A stretch of 64,000 bases of DNA from Mucilaginibacter sp. 14171R-50 (GCF_010093045.1 NZ_CP048115.1:3224001-3288000), one strand, 5' to 3'; counted from the stretch's first letter, positions 35,286-44,759 are shown. The notes: generated by a model not told the origin, from the letters alone. Numbers and translations are program-made.

Positions 35286-36332
35286 TCATCCTAAAAACTT
35301 CATGTATTTTTTGCCTGCTGTTTCAATAACTTTTAAAGCGGCATTGTTCAACTTGTTAAAGGGCGTCAGCTCTATCTCAAGCGTGTCTTTTCTTATTGTC
35401 TTTTTCCATAAACCTCCTATTTTGCCGTTAAGGATGATGGTATGATTAAAGATCGTACCGCGCGGGTCGGATTTGTTGATATTTTTTTCGGCTATGGCAA
35501 AGTTGCGGTCTTTATAACTCACAAGGTACTCGTCGTAGTTAGGTAGCAGGTATGCAGTGGGGCTCTCTACAGATGAGACGCTTTCGGCAAACCAATAAGT
35601 ATCACCGTTAATGATGTAGCTTTCTAATTGTCCTTTAAGAGTGTCTATGCCTGCGCGGGCATCTGTAATGGTAAGGCCGCTCCACCATACAAAGTCGGCC
35701 AGGGTGGCCGGCCCATGCGACGTGAAGTAGCGTCGCATCAACATCACAACGGCTTCGTCGCGATCAAGTTTTTTGCTCTGAGGTATGCGATCATCAAATA
35801 AAGCATAGGTAAACTGTTTGCCCTCGCGCCCGCCGCTGCAAATCAGTTGCTCCAGTTCAAGATGCATCATAATATGCACAAAGCGCTGTTCATCGGCGGC
35901 TATGCCCTTGTTTTTAAGTAAGGCCGAAAGCTCATTACGCGCTATCTGTTTGCCCTGCAGGGCCTTGTAAAGCAACTTTTCGCTTTTTGCCAGTACAGCT
36001 TCATCTATTTCTAATTGCTTATGCCTGCCCTTTGCTAACGCCTGTATGCGGCTTGCCGTAAGGTCAAGCATCCAGCGGGCATCGCCCGGGTGTACAAAGT
36101 GCCAGGTAGGGCGCATTACATGTGTGCGGATGATTTCGCCATTGTTAAACGCTTGTTCTATCAGTTCATCGGTGCTGTTATTTAACCGCATGCCCAAAGC
36201 CCATTTAGCCCCGCTGTAATCCTGCGATTGCACCGCACCGAGGTATTTAACTACATCCGCAGGTTGGTTAAATACTGGTTTCGCCAAATGCTGGTGTTGA
36301 AGGCGAAGTTTAGTAAGATCGATAGCACTCAT
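35286..36332 (-). CDS. AlkZ/YcaQ-like DNA glycosylase (HTH_42 family)
   Basis: A 348-residue winged-helix protein of the HTH_42 family, whose founding members AlkZ and YcaQ unhook interstrand crosslinks and excise bulky alkylated bases. The conserved QxQ catalytic motif is present as GAVQSQDYSGAKWALGMR near residues 33-50, with TWHFVHPGD and the SYKDRNFAI region typical of the fold. It is arranged head-to-head with mutS, with 149 bases between their starts, pointing to a DNA-repair neighbourhood. Whether it repairs crosslinks or alkyl lesions cannot be told from sequence. Confidence 0.85.
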   Translation of the reverse strand: MSAIDLTKLRLQHQHLAKPVFNQPADVVKYLGAVQSQDYSGAKWALGMRLNNSTDELIEQAFNNGEIIRTHVMRPTWHFVHPGDARWMLDLTASRIQALAKGRHKQLEIDEAVLAKSEKLLYKALQGKQIARNELSALLKNKGIAADEQRFVHIMMHLELEQLICSGGREGKQFTYALFDDRIPQSKKLDRDEAVVMLMRRYFTSHGPATLADFVWWSGLTITDARAGIDTLKGQLESYIINGDTYWFAESVSSVESPTAYLLPNYDEYLVSYKDRNFAIAEKNINKSDPRGTIFNHTIILNGKIGGLWKKTIRKDTLEIELTPFNKLNNAALKVIETAGKKYMKFLG

Positions 36333-36395
36333 ACCGCAGTAAATTAGCTATTAATCCGTTTAATGCAAAGTACTGTTCAACGTATCGATCACAGG

Positions 36396-36445
36396 CTATC
36401 CACAATTCCTTAAATTTTCCACAATCCCGGTATTACACGTGTAAT
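36396..36445. promoter_or_regulatory. DnaA-box-like pair and 14-bp palindrome between alkZ-like gene and mutS
   Basis: CTATCCACA (36396-36404) and TTTTCCACA (36415-36423) each differ by one base from the TTATCCACA DnaA box, 10 bases apart and in the same orientation. ATTACACGTGTAAT at 36432-36445 is a perfect 14-base palindrome, 36 bases before the mutS start. Together they look like protein-binding sites in a shared divergent control region. The functions are inferred. Confidence 0.45.
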
Positions 36446-36481
36446 CGGTTAAATTAGCAGATTAATTAATAAAGCAAACCC

Positions 36482-39091
36482 TTGGCTAAGAGCGATACCA
36501 AAGAAACCCCGTTAATGCAGCAATATAATGCCATAAAGGCCAAGTACCCCGGTGCTTTACTGCTGTTCAGGGTGGGTGATTTTTACGAAACCTTTGGTCA
36601 GGATGCTGTAAAAGCTTCGGGTATTTTGGGTATTGTGCTTACCCGCAGGGCCAACGGTTCGGCATCGCATATCGAGCTGGCGGGCTTCCCGCACCATTCA
36701 CTTGATACGTATTTATCTAAACTGGTGCGTGCCGGCCAGCGGGTGGCCATCTGCGATCAGCTGGAAGACCCAAAATCGGTAAAGGGTATAGTTAAACGCG
36801 GTGTTACCGAACTGGTTACGCCCGGTGTTGCTGTAAGTGATAATATATTGCAGCAAAAAAGCAATAATTACCTGGCATCGCTCTATTTTGAAAAGAACAG
36901 CATAGGCATTGCGCTTATAGATATATCCACCGGCGAGTTTTTAACCGCACAAGGGAATAGCAACTATATTGATAAGCTGCTGCAAAGCTATGCGCCCAGC
37001 GAGGTGATATTCCCCAAAAGCCGTCAGCACGATTTCAGGGATACCTACGGCGACCGCTTTTATACCTACACCCTTGATGAATGGCCTTACAGCGGCGATT
37101 ACGCGAACGAAACGCTGCTGAAGCATTTCGGAGTAAAATCGCTGAAGGGGTTTGGTATTGATAAGCTCAACCTGGGCATTGTAGCCGCCGGGGTGGCGCT
37201 GCATTACCTTAACGAGACCGAACACCGCAACCTGCAGCATATATCGGCCATAGGCCGGATAGAAGAGGACAGGTACCTGTGGCTCGATAGGTTCAGTATC
37301 CGCAACCTTGAACTGGTGGGGTCAAATAACGAGAACGCCCTGACGCTTGTTGATGTGCTCGACCATACCTGTTCGCCCATGGGCGCACGGATGCTGCGCA
37401 GGTGGATAGTAATGCCTTTAAAAGAAATTAAACCCATACAGGACCGCCTGGGCGTTGTAGAATACCTGATAGCCCAGGAGGAACTGCGAGAGGCCCTGCA
37501 AAATCACATTCGGCAGATAGGTGACCTGGAAAGGCTGATATCAAAGATTGGTTTGCAAAAAGCAAATCCCCGCGAGGTTTGCCAATTGAAAAAAGCTTTG
37601 ACTGCCATCGAAAGCATAAAAAAACTGACTGAAGCATCGGCCAGCGAACCTATGAGGGCTATTGGGGAGCAGCTTAACCCTTGCGCGTCTATCTGTGAGC
37701 GCATTGCCCGCGAACTGCACCCCGAGCCGCCGGTAATGATGGTAAAAGGCTCGGTGATGAATGATGGGATAAACGAGGAACTTGACAGGCTGCGTAAGAT
37801 AGCCTTTGGCGGAAAGGGTTACTTGCTGGAGATACAAAAACGCGAGGCCGAGGCAACGGGCATTCCATCGCTGAAGGTATCGTTCAATAACGTGTTTGGC
37901 TACTATCTGGAGGTAACGCACAGCCATCGGGATAAAGTACCTGCCGACTGGATACGCAAGCAAACCCTGGTGAATGCCGAACGTTACATTACCCCCGAAC
38001 TGAAGGAATACGAAGAGCAGATACTTGGCGCTGAAGAAAAGATACTGGTGCTGGAAACCAAGCTATATAACGACCTGCTATACGCCCTTGCCGAATACAT
38101 TAAACCCATTCAGCTAAACGCGATACTGATAGCTCGCCTGGATGTACTGCTGAACTTCGCCACCATTTCCATCAAAAACTACTACGTTAAGCCCGATGTG
38201 AACGATAGCCGCGTACTGGATATAAAAGGCGGCCGCCACCCGGTGATAGAAAAAAACCTGCCACTGGGCGAGGAGTACATCACCAACGACGTTTACCTGG
38301 ATTCGGACTCGCAGCAGATCATCATTATTACGGGTCCAAATATGGCGGGTAAATCGGCATTATTGAGGCAAACCGGCCTTATAGTACTTATGGCGCAAAT
38401 GGGGTGCTACGTGCCCGCCAAGGCCGCCTCAATTGGTTTGGTGGATAAGATATTTACACGCGTAGGCGCATCGGATAACTTATCCTCAGGAGAATCGACC
38501 TTTATGGTGGAGATGAACGAAACCGCCAGCATCCTGAACAACCTGAGCGACCGAAGCCTGATACTTTTAGACGAAATAGGCCGGGGCACATCAACTTACG
38601 ATGGTATTTCTATCGCGTGGTCAATAGGCGAGTACCTGCATAACCATCCAACAGCGAAAGCTAAAACACTTTTCGCGACCCATTACCACGAGTTGAACGA
38701 GTTGAGCAATAGTTTCAGTCGCATAAAAAATTACAATGTATCGGTTAAGGAAGTGGGCCAGCAGATCATCTTTTTGCGCAAACTGGTACCCGGCGGCAGC
38801 GAGCATAGCTTTGGGATACACGTTGCTAAACTTGCGGGAATGCCGCAAAAGGTTTTAAGCCGCGCCAACGAGATATTAAAGAAACTAGAAAACGAGCGTA
38901 CCGGCGGCGAGCACATCAAAGAGAGTATCCGCAAGGTGCAGAAGCAAGCCGTACAAATGCAAATGTTCTCGATCGATGATCCCGTGCTGGTGAAGATCCG
39001 CGACACCTTGAATAACCTTGATGTTAACACCCTTACGCCCGTTGAAGCCCTGATGAAGCTGGACGAGATACAGCGGGTGATAAAGGGGTAG
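36482..39091 (+). CDS. mutS: DNA mismatch repair protein MutS (TTG start)
   Basis: An 869-residue mismatch-binding ATPase that recognises mispairs and short loops and recruits MutL. The Phe-X-Glu mismatch-reading motif is in RVGDFYETFGQDA near residue 35. The ATPase has GPNMAGKSALLRQ (Walker A), DEIGRGTSTYDG (Walker B) and TLFATHYHELNEL. The GKSALLRQ form is usual in Bacteroidota. The start is TTG at 36482: a stop lies in frame 12 bases upstream and the next ATG (36515) would cut into the conserved ETPLMQQYNAIKA N-terminus. Head-to-head with an AlkZ-like repair gene. A family A repeat follows the stop. Confidence 0.96.
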   Translation: MAKSDTKETPLMQQYNAIKAKYPGALLLFRVGDFYETFGQDAVKASGILGIVLTRRANGSASHIELAGFPHHSLDTYLSKLVRAGQRVAICDQLEDPKSVKGIVKRGVTELVTPGVAVSDNILQQKSNNYLASLYFEKNSIGIALIDISTGEFLTAQGNSNYIDKLLQSYAPSEVIFPKSRQHDFRDTYGDRFYTYTLDEWPYSGDYANETLLKHFGVKSLKGFGIDKLNLGIVAAGVALHYLNETEHRNLQHISAIGRIEEDRYLWLDRFSIRNLELVGSNNENALTLVDVLDHTCSPMGARMLRRWIVMPLKEIKPIQDRLGVVEYLIAQEELREALQNHIRQIGDLERLISKIGLQKANPREVCQLKKALTAIESIKKLTEASASEPMRAIGEQLNPCASICERIARELHPEPPVMMVKGSVMNDGINEELDRLRKIAFGGKGYLLEIQKREAEATGIPSLKVSFNNVFGYYLEVTHSHRDKVPADWIRKQTLVNAERYITPELKEYEEQILGAEEKILVLETKLYNDLLYALAEYIKPIQLNAILIARLDVLLNFATISIKNYYVKPDVNDSRVLDIKGGRHPVIEKNLPLGEEYITNDVYLDSDSQQIIIITGPNMAGKSALLRQTGLIVLMAQMGCYVPAKAASIGLVDKIFTRVGASDNLSSGESTFMVEMNETASILNNLSDRSLILLDEIGRGTSTYDGISIAWSIGEYLHNHPTAKAKTLFATHYHELNELSNSFSRIKNYNVSVKEVGQQIIFLRKLVPGGSEHSFGIHVAKLAGMPQKVLSRANEILKKLENERTGGEHIKESIRKVQKQAVQMQMFSIDDPVLVKIRDTLNNLDVNTLTPVEALMKLDEIQRVIKG

Positions 39092-39115
39092 ATTTTTGAT
39101 GTGCTATCCTATCTT

Positions 39116-39210
39116 GTCATTGCGAGGTACGAAGCAATCTCTTAAAGCTAACCGTTTATGTAAGGTGTAAATTGTCCTAAAGAGATTGCCACGCTATCGC
39201 TCGCAATGAC
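39116..39210. repeat. palindromic intergenic repeat, family A copy 2
   Basis: Arms start GTCATTGCGAGGTACGAAGC and end in TCGCTCGCAATGAC, with AATCTCTT and AAGAGATT pairing inside. The right arm is rearranged compared with copies 3 and 4. It lies between mutS and the NlpC/P60 gene, both on the plus strand. It is the only copy not between convergent genes. Confidence 0.85.
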
Positions 39211-39281
39211 GATATGGAAATTGTTGAAATGTTTATAACATCTGCTTGTAACGTTTATACCATAGCAGATATCTTTAGCTC

Positions 39282-39890
39282 ATGTTAATACCTCGACATT
39301 TACGTTTACTGATACTTCTTGTTACTACGATACTGCTTTCGGCCTGTCACTCAAAAAAAATGGTGGTTAGGAATAATGCAGACCTGGAGCAAAACGGTGT
39401 GCCTGTTGTAAAACGCGGACCGTATGTAATGGTAAAGCCCGACAAAGAGATCGCTGAAAAGTATGCCGGTTTAATGGGCGTAAAACGTAACGAGATCCAA
39501 AACGGCCGCCTTTACAGCTTCATTGATGAATGGTACGGTACGCCTTACCGGTTTGGCGGCCTGGATAAGGATGGGGTCGATTGCTCGGGACTGGTATTGT
39601 TGCTTCAGCTGCAGGTTTATGATCAGCCAATGCCGCGCACCTGCGCCATGCAGGTAAATACCATTAAGCGTAAATATGAGGACGAGCTAAAAGAGGGGGA
39701 CCTGGTTTTCTTTGATTTTGACGGAAAACAGTTCAGCCATGTAGGGGTGTACCTGCAAAATGGTTATTTTGTGCATGCCAGTACGCGAAAGGGCGTCATG
39801 ATCGCGCGCCTGCATGATAACGGCATCTACAAGTTTTTCTCGCGCGGCGGTTCAATCGCCGAACCGGTTTATACATCGCAGGGTAATTGA
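39282..39890 (+). CDS. NlpC/P60 family lipoprotein (cell-wall peptidase)
   Basis: A 202-residue lipoprotein that likely cuts peptide stems of peptidoglycan, typically between D-gamma-Glu and the diamino acid. The lipobox LLSAC puts the lipidated Cys near residue 22. The catalytic triad is visible as Cys101 in DGVDCSGLV, His in FSHVGVYLQNG and a following His in YFVHAS. The fold is the C40 domain alone, preceded by a short linker, so targeting must rely on the lipid anchor. The stop abuts the stop of the convergent TMEM175 gene with no intervening base. A TATCTTTA near-match to the -7 box precedes the start. Confidence 0.92.
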   Translation: MLIPRHLRLLILLVTTILLSACHSKKMVVRNNADLEQNGVPVVKRGPYVMVKPDKEIAEKYAGLMGVKRNEIQNGRLYSFIDEWYGTPYRFGGLDKDGVDCSGLVLLLQLQVYDQPMPRTCAMQVNTIKRKYEDELKEGDLVFFDFDGKQFSHVGVYLQNGYFVHASTRKGVMIARLHDNGIYKFFSRGGSIAEPVYTSQGN

Positions 39891-40616
39891 TTATTCGGTA
39901 TCAGCAGGTTTGGCTTTACGCGAACGGAATAACCTTGCCAGCATTGGACCGTCGGTGTTTTGCTTTGGATAAAATTTTTTGCGTACCAGGCTTACAACGG
40001 CCGCCCAAATAATAAAACCCACGGTATAGGCATTGGGCCCATAATGGTTTGCGGTGATTACAGCAACGTAAAGCAACAATACAGGGATAGCTATAAAATT
40101 AAAGCGCTGGGCCTTCCATTCCAGGTTCCTTTCAATTTCTGCAGGCCTTATGCAAAGCGTTTTTGCATTGCGTATAAGGTACCAAATTAAAAGGGTTTGT
40201 GTCATAGAAGCAAGCATTACAATGCCAATATAAATAAACAACCCTTCAAAATTTTTAGGGCTGATGGTTTCGGTCATCAAAGATACGCCAAAGGGGAAGA
40301 GTGATATAAAGAACAAAAAGATAAGGTTAAAAATGATGAGCTGCTTGGTATAGTCTTTTAAGTAGCTGAATATCCTTAAATGCTTGGTCCAGAAAACAGC
40401 TACCAGGAAAAACGCTGATATGTAGCCGGCAAACTTTGGCAGCAGCTCAATAAATGCTTCGCGTACCTTTTCGTGGCTTTGGTGGCGCAGGCCTTCCGGC
40501 AGTTTTATCTCGATCACCATTATGGTGATGATGATAGCAAAAACTGCATCGCTGAACAAAACAACACGCTCCAGCTGAAACTCTTTTTTAATTTCCTCTT
40601 CTTCTTTAATATCCAT
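39891..40616 (-). CDS. TMEM175-family (DUF1211) potassium channel-like protein
   Basis: A 241-residue membrane protein with about six hydrophobic helices and the TMEM175 signature RVVLFSDAVFAIIITIMVIEIKLP (FSD motif on TM1) near residues 18-40. Prokaryotic TMEM175 proteins form tetrameric K+-selective or K+-conducting channels from a single six-helix unit, and this length fits. A strongly charged N-terminus (MDIKEEEEIKKEF) and a basic C-terminus flank the pore region. It is end-to-end with the NlpC/P60 gene, and its start lies 29 bases from a divergent 40-residue membrane protein gene. Confidence 0.88.
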   Translation of the reverse strand: MDIKEEEEIKKEFQLERVVLFSDAVFAIIITIMVIEIKLPEGLRHQSHEKVREAFIELLPKFAGYISAFFLVAVFWTKHLRIFSYLKDYTKQLIIFNLIFLFFISLFPFGVSLMTETISPKNFEGLFIYIGIVMLASMTQTLLIWYLIRNAKTLCIRPAEIERNLEWKAQRFNFIAIPVLLLYVAVITANHYGPNAYTVGFIIWAAVVSLVRKKFYPKQNTDGPMLARLFRSRKAKPADTE

Positions 40617-40633
40617 TGCTTAAATATATTGTA

Positions 40634-40641
40634 TAATTTTG
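40634..40641 (+). promoter_or_regulatory. -7 box upstream of the 40-residue protein
   Basis: TAATTTTG matches TAnnTTTG exactly, ending 4 bases before the ATG at 40646. As with the DEAD-box gene, this would make the mRNA nearly leaderless. Confidence 0.35.
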
Positions 40642-40645
40642 CGCT

Positions 40646-40768
40646 ATGGCGAAGCAAAATAACGACTATTCTTTCTGGACTAAATATAAACGTTTTGCCG
40701 GTACCGAAATAATGCTTTATTTGATCATGATAGTAGGCATCATATTGGGTATCATCATATTCAGTTAG
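40646..40768 (+). CDS. 40-residue single-helix membrane protein
   Basis: A short ORF, MAKQNNDYSFW followed by TKYKRFAG and a 20-residue hydrophobic helix (LYLIMIVGIILGIIIFS) at the C-terminus, ending at TAG 40766-40768. Its stop is directly before the stop of the convergent DUF3857 gene. A polar, Tyr/Lys-containing head and a terminal helix are typical of small bitopic membrane proteins. The position, tight packing and exact -7 box support it being real. It is transcribed divergently from the TMEM175 gene; a regulatory partnership is possible but unproven. Confidence 0.55.
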   Translation: MAKQNNDYSFWTKYKRFAGTEIMLYLIMIVGIILGIIIFS

Positions 40769-40769
40769 T

Positions 40770-42671
40770 TTAAATTTTAATCAGCGTAACGTTATAAGCG
40801 TCGGCATCGGCAATCCGCTGATAAAAATCGACCAGGGCCTCATAGGTATCTTTGCTGTAAGTACCATCAACAAGTTCTACGCGGCGTTTATAAATAATAT
40901 TGCCGTTATTTACAACCGCTGTCACGGTAAAACTGCCAAAGGGTTGTTTAATATTTATGTTAAGCGGTTGCATATCCGGGCGGTAACCGGCGGGCAGGTG
41001 ATACGTTATCTCATCCTCATCAATGTATCCACGGTTAATGTAAACCGGGTTTATACGGTTGCGCACATCGCGTATCGTACCGTATTTGTTAACCGGGTTT
41101 AAAGCGAAGTAAAGCTTATTGTTATCTGCCGAAGCAAAGTCGCGTGCGCTTAGCTTAACGGTTTCTGTAGCTACGGGCATCTGCAACTTGTCCTGTTTAA
41201 TATCGCATGTTTCGATATTAAGGTTGCTGATGCGCGCATACATCTTCTGTAATATCTTTTTCTGTTCACCAAAAGGCTCGTTAACCAACTCGTCGGGGTT
41301 AGTGTATTGTGTGCCTTGGTAAACAGTTACCATGTCACCGTTCAAAGCGCCGGTTGTATCGATACTAAAAGCTGCTTTACGGCTTTGCAGGTTATCTTTC
41401 GACGCGTACCTGGGAGTATGCAGCAGTTTGCCGCCTTCGGGCGTGCAGGCCAGCACCGTACGGTCGTCCGTAAAGTCTCCCAGAAAGCCGAAGGGAATCT
41501 TTTGACTGGTACATTCTAAAAACGTAGTATCGTTTTTTAAAGGCAGGCACAATATTACGTGGTTACCCTGGCTCATCCCTGCAAAATCGTTAAGCATGCT
41601 TATTTTAGTATCGTCGCCGTTCACCACGCAGTACCACGAATCGATACCCGCCGCTTTCAACAACGCCTGTGTATAGTTAACCAGAGCCTTGCAATCGCCG
41701 TAGCTAAATTTGTCTACATCGGCGGCCTGCATGGGCTGATACCCGCCAATACCCACCTGAACACTTATATACCGGGTTTTACCCTGCATGTACGCATATA
41801 TTTTTTTTGCCTTCTGTTTGATGTCGGTAATGCCGGCAGTAAGCATTTTTACCTGTTCAATGGTTTCGGGCGGCAGGGTTTGCCTGTTAGCCAGTAATTT
41901 TTCGTAATTCCAGCGGCCAAGTTCGTTCCAGTTGGAGAACGATCCGGTTATACCGGCGTAAACAAAATTTTTAGGTGCTATTTTTACGGTGCTTAAATAA
42001 GTTTCGCTGACAGGGCTAAACGGTTCGCTCCTCACGGCCTTTAAATTATTTACCTGCCAGGCATATGTTTTAAGGCCATCTTTGCTGCCTGTGGTAACCT
42101 TTACGGGCATGTTTATCTCTTTATACCTGATATCAAAGTCAGGAGGGCAGGCAAAGGTGTACGAACTTTTTTGCACTGCAAGGCCTGTATTAGGGTTAGG
42201 CTGCCAATCGTTAATGTTTAGGGTTTGTTTCGACCGGATCTCATACTCGTATTCAATTGTATAAGGGTACGAGCCTATAGAAGGTATAAAATGTTTCACC
42301 CGCGAATCCTCAAACAACGACATGTCGCTGGCCGCGTTTTCATCTTCAAAATTCTTTTCAGAGAATTTGCCCGTGGGCTTTCCAAACTCGTTATAGGTTG
42401 TGCCCTTAATGCTTTTTATGAGGTTAGTTTTATTATACCATACCACAATGTGCGCCAAATCGTCGCCGTTCTGGTTTAAAACGGTTATGGCTTTTTTAAT
42501 GTGATAATATGTACTGTTATCCTTAACCTCGGTGTATACGTTTTGATCTCGTACCACGGCACTTGCATAAGGCAGCAGGTCTTTAGCTATCAGGCTTACA
42601 TCGTAATTAACCTGCGCATGGGTAAGTGTGGCCGCACCCAATAACATCACTAACACTAAAACTCTTCTCAT
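40770..42671 (-). CDS. DUF3857 transglutaminase-like protein (catalytic residues kept)
   Basis: A 633-residue exported protein: a signal peptide (MRRVLVLVMLLGAATLTHAQ), a DUF3857 domain (about 30-270) and a transglutaminase-like core (about 275-395), then a beta-rich C-terminus. The core has Cys327 in YGDCKALVNYT and His371 in QGNHVILCLP. The third position reads FLECT (Glu386) rather than the usual Asp. These proteins are envelope-located in Bacteroidota, often in tandem, with unproven substrates. It is the second gene of a pair, its ATG overlapping the upstream stop by one base, so production is coupled. Confidence 0.87.
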   Translation of the reverse strand: MRRVLVLVMLLGAATLTHAQVNYDVSLIAKDLLPYASAVVRDQNVYTEVKDNSTYYHIKKAITVLNQNGDDLAHIVVWYNKTNLIKSIKGTTYNEFGKPTGKFSEKNFEDENAASDMSLFEDSRVKHFIPSIGSYPYTIEYEYEIRSKQTLNINDWQPNPNTGLAVQKSSYTFACPPDFDIRYKEINMPVKVTTGSKDGLKTYAWQVNNLKAVRSEPFSPVSETYLSTVKIAPKNFVYAGITGSFSNWNELGRWNYEKLLANRQTLPPETIEQVKMLTAGITDIKQKAKKIYAYMQGKTRYISVQVGIGGYQPMQAADVDKFSYGDCKALVNYTQALLKAAGIDSWYCVVNGDDTKISMLNDFAGMSQGNHVILCLPLKNDTTFLECTSQKIPFGFLGDFTDDRTVLACTPEGGKLLHTPRYASKDNLQSRKAAFSIDTTGALNGDMVTVYQGTQYTNPDELVNEPFGEQKKILQKMYARISNLNIETCDIKQDKLQMPVATETVKLSARDFASADNNKLYFALNPVNKYGTIRDVRNRINPVYINRGYIDEDEITYHLPAGYRPDMQPLNINIKQPFGSFTVTAVVNNGNIIYKRRVELVDGTYSKDTYEALVDFYQRIADADAYNVTLIKI

Positions 42672-44641
42672 TACTTTTTACTGAAAACGATCTCGGCCTT
42701 TTCTGAAGCTATGATTTTATTATATAGTTCTTTTAAATAAGGATATTCCTCGGGCGCGTAAATTGATTTGTTGAACTGTATTACATTGGAGTAACTGAAA
42801 GTGTTATCCTTACCGCTAAATTCGGTCATGAATTTACCACCCTCGTTTGGTAAGCTTACAGCCATATTTTGCGTGGCGCTTTCAACGGCATACCCCTCGG
42901 GCAGGTGCATGGTTAATATATACCTGCTGTTTGATGGCATGCCCCAGTCTACCGGGTAAGTGCGGTCTTCTAATTTAAACGGATTGGTTACGTAGCGGTC
43001 AAAAATGATAGGGTTAAAGGATAGCCTGTTATGATTAATGTTATCAAAAAGATCGATCTCTACCTCGTATTGCTCGCCAAGGGGCTTATCAAGGCTATCC
43101 AGATTAGTTATATTCGATTTCAGTATCTTTAACTTAACCAGTTTTTCGTCCAGGTTCTCGATGTACTCTTCAACCGAGTTGTATTTCTTAATATCTTTCC
43201 GTTTTTCATAAGCCTGGTAACCGCTGGAGTAGGTGCTTATTGTGCCCCGCAGTTTACCATTAGGCTGCAGGGTAAGGTCCAGGCTGCTTGTGTACGATCT
43301 TTTTTGACTGGCAACAAGGTCTATCCAGTACGATGGTTTATCAAGGCTCATTACCCTGCCCTGATCGTTAAGGCATTTTAGCGGCAGCATGCCAAATGGC
43401 AGTAAAGGGTCGGTTGCGTCAAGCAGGTAGTCAACGTTATCAATAGTCGTTTTGGCAATTACATAATTAAACTCACTCTCTACAGGATACAGCCGGTTTA
43501 CTACGCCGTTGGCGCGTGTAGATAACAATACCGCGTCGGTTTTTATACCGGCAGAATTTAGGGCTGCTACCAATGCTATATTGATATCGCCCGAATTGCC
43601 GGTATGCGTATCAAGCGATTTGCGTACGCCATCACTACCCGTCGAATAGACGTCGTTCCATTTAATGTGTTTTTGTATGTAGCTGTAAACCGCCAGCGCT
43701 TTTTCCATGTCGGTAGTTTTACCGGCAATAACAGGGGCTATGTAGGGCTTTAACAGGTCCTTTTTTATCTGCGAACCAAAGTAATCGGCGTGTTTAAGGC
43801 CATAATCAATATCTTTCCATTCTTTGGTTACCCTCTTTTTCACACCCGTGTAAGGGTTTGTATACTCCTGCAAGCTAAAGTATATAGCCGACAGGAAGTT
43901 TTTTGGCGATGTCATGTAATCTTCCTCGGTAAAAGCCGGGATATCCGCCATACCGAAGGTCAGAAAAGAACAATCGCACTTTGCGCCGCGGCTGCTAAAA
44001 CACTCCTTTTCTACGTCGGCTTTATTTTTTGTAAGCGCAAGGCTACCCCGTATCAGGGCGTTGTAAGTCCAAAACGCGGGGATATGCGCCTGATATTCCG
44101 AATATTTTTTTGGGATATCATCCTGGAACTGCCACGAGGGGAACCTGTAAAACCCATCCACCATTTTGGTGTAAGAGTATTCGATAACGCAGCCGCTGCG
44201 CAGGTTTGGCAAGGCAAATTTTATTTCTTTCCAGTACTTGTTTTGTGTGGTAGGGTAAATTTTTGAATTATCAAGATCACTGGTTTTTATCGCGCCGTTT
44301 TCTTCCATGTAAGTGGTGCGGCCCTTGATATCGGTAACGGCATCATGGATGTCGTCAAAATCATAAAAAGGGATGCTTACCGTGCCTTTATCAAAACCTT
44401 TACTGTCTAATATCTTGATCTTTACGTGGTAGGTAAAAGCTATCTTTAAATCGTCGTCGCCGGTGATATCTAACCGGCTGGAGCCAAACTCCTGTATCAC
44501 ATAGGCATGGGCCGAAGTATCGTTCTTGTAATTAGTTGCCCTCATTTCTTCGAAGGTGAATTGACCGTAAGCGAAATCCTGTGCGTTTGCCAGGGTAGTA
44601 AGAGAGATGAGTACCAGTAAGTTAAGTAATAATTTATTCAT
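42671..44641 (-). CDS. DUF3857 protein with a degenerate transglutaminase core
   Basis: A 656-residue exported protein. The ATG at 44641 gives a signal peptide (MNKLLLNLLVLISLTTLANAQ); 17 upstream in-frame codons lack such a feature. DUF3857 domain (about 30-300), then a transglutaminase fold (about 310-420) in which the Cys position is Ser350 (GNSGDINIAL), the His position is Tyr393 (FNYVIA) and only Asp408 (LLDATD) remains. It is probably non-catalytic, perhaps a ligand-binding or scaffold protein. The two DUF3857 genes form an operon, this one first. Similar GNSAD forms are, from my memory, frequent in Bacteroidota. Confidence 0.83.
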   Translation of the reverse strand: MNKLLLNLLVLISLTTLANAQDFAYGQFTFEEMRATNYKNDTSAHAYVIQEFGSSRLDITGDDDLKIAFTYHVKIKILDSKGFDKGTVSIPFYDFDDIHDAVTDIKGRTTYMEENGAIKTSDLDNSKIYPTTQNKYWKEIKFALPNLRSGCVIEYSYTKMVDGFYRFPSWQFQDDIPKKYSEYQAHIPAFWTYNALIRGSLALTKNKADVEKECFSSRGAKCDCSFLTFGMADIPAFTEEDYMTSPKNFLSAIYFSLQEYTNPYTGVKKRVTKEWKDIDYGLKHADYFGSQIKKDLLKPYIAPVIAGKTTDMEKALAVYSYIQKHIKWNDVYSTGSDGVRKSLDTHTGNSGDINIALVAALNSAGIKTDAVLLSTRANGVVNRLYPVESEFNYVIAKTTIDNVDYLLDATDPLLPFGMLPLKCLNDQGRVMSLDKPSYWIDLVASQKRSYTSSLDLTLQPNGKLRGTISTYSSGYQAYEKRKDIKKYNSVEEYIENLDEKLVKLKILKSNITNLDSLDKPLGEQYEVEIDLFDNINHNRLSFNPIIFDRYVTNPFKLEDRTYPVDWGMPSNSRYILTMHLPEGYAVESATQNMAVSLPNEGGKFMTEFSGKDNTFSYSNVIQFNKSIYAPEEYPYLKELYNKIIASEKAEIVFSKK

Positions 44642-44759
44642 GTAGTTTAGGTTATATAACACAAACCTGAAAGTAAAAAATAAAAACCACATTTTGCTAC
44701 AAAATAGTGTGCTGATAATTTTAAGAGAATTACCACCTTTGTGCTACTGATAAGCAAGC

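Noticed and set aside
36396..36445. Possible replication origin
   Set aside because: Only two imperfect DnaA-box-like sites are present, without dnaA, dnaN or an AT-rich unwinding element. A regulatory role is more plausible.
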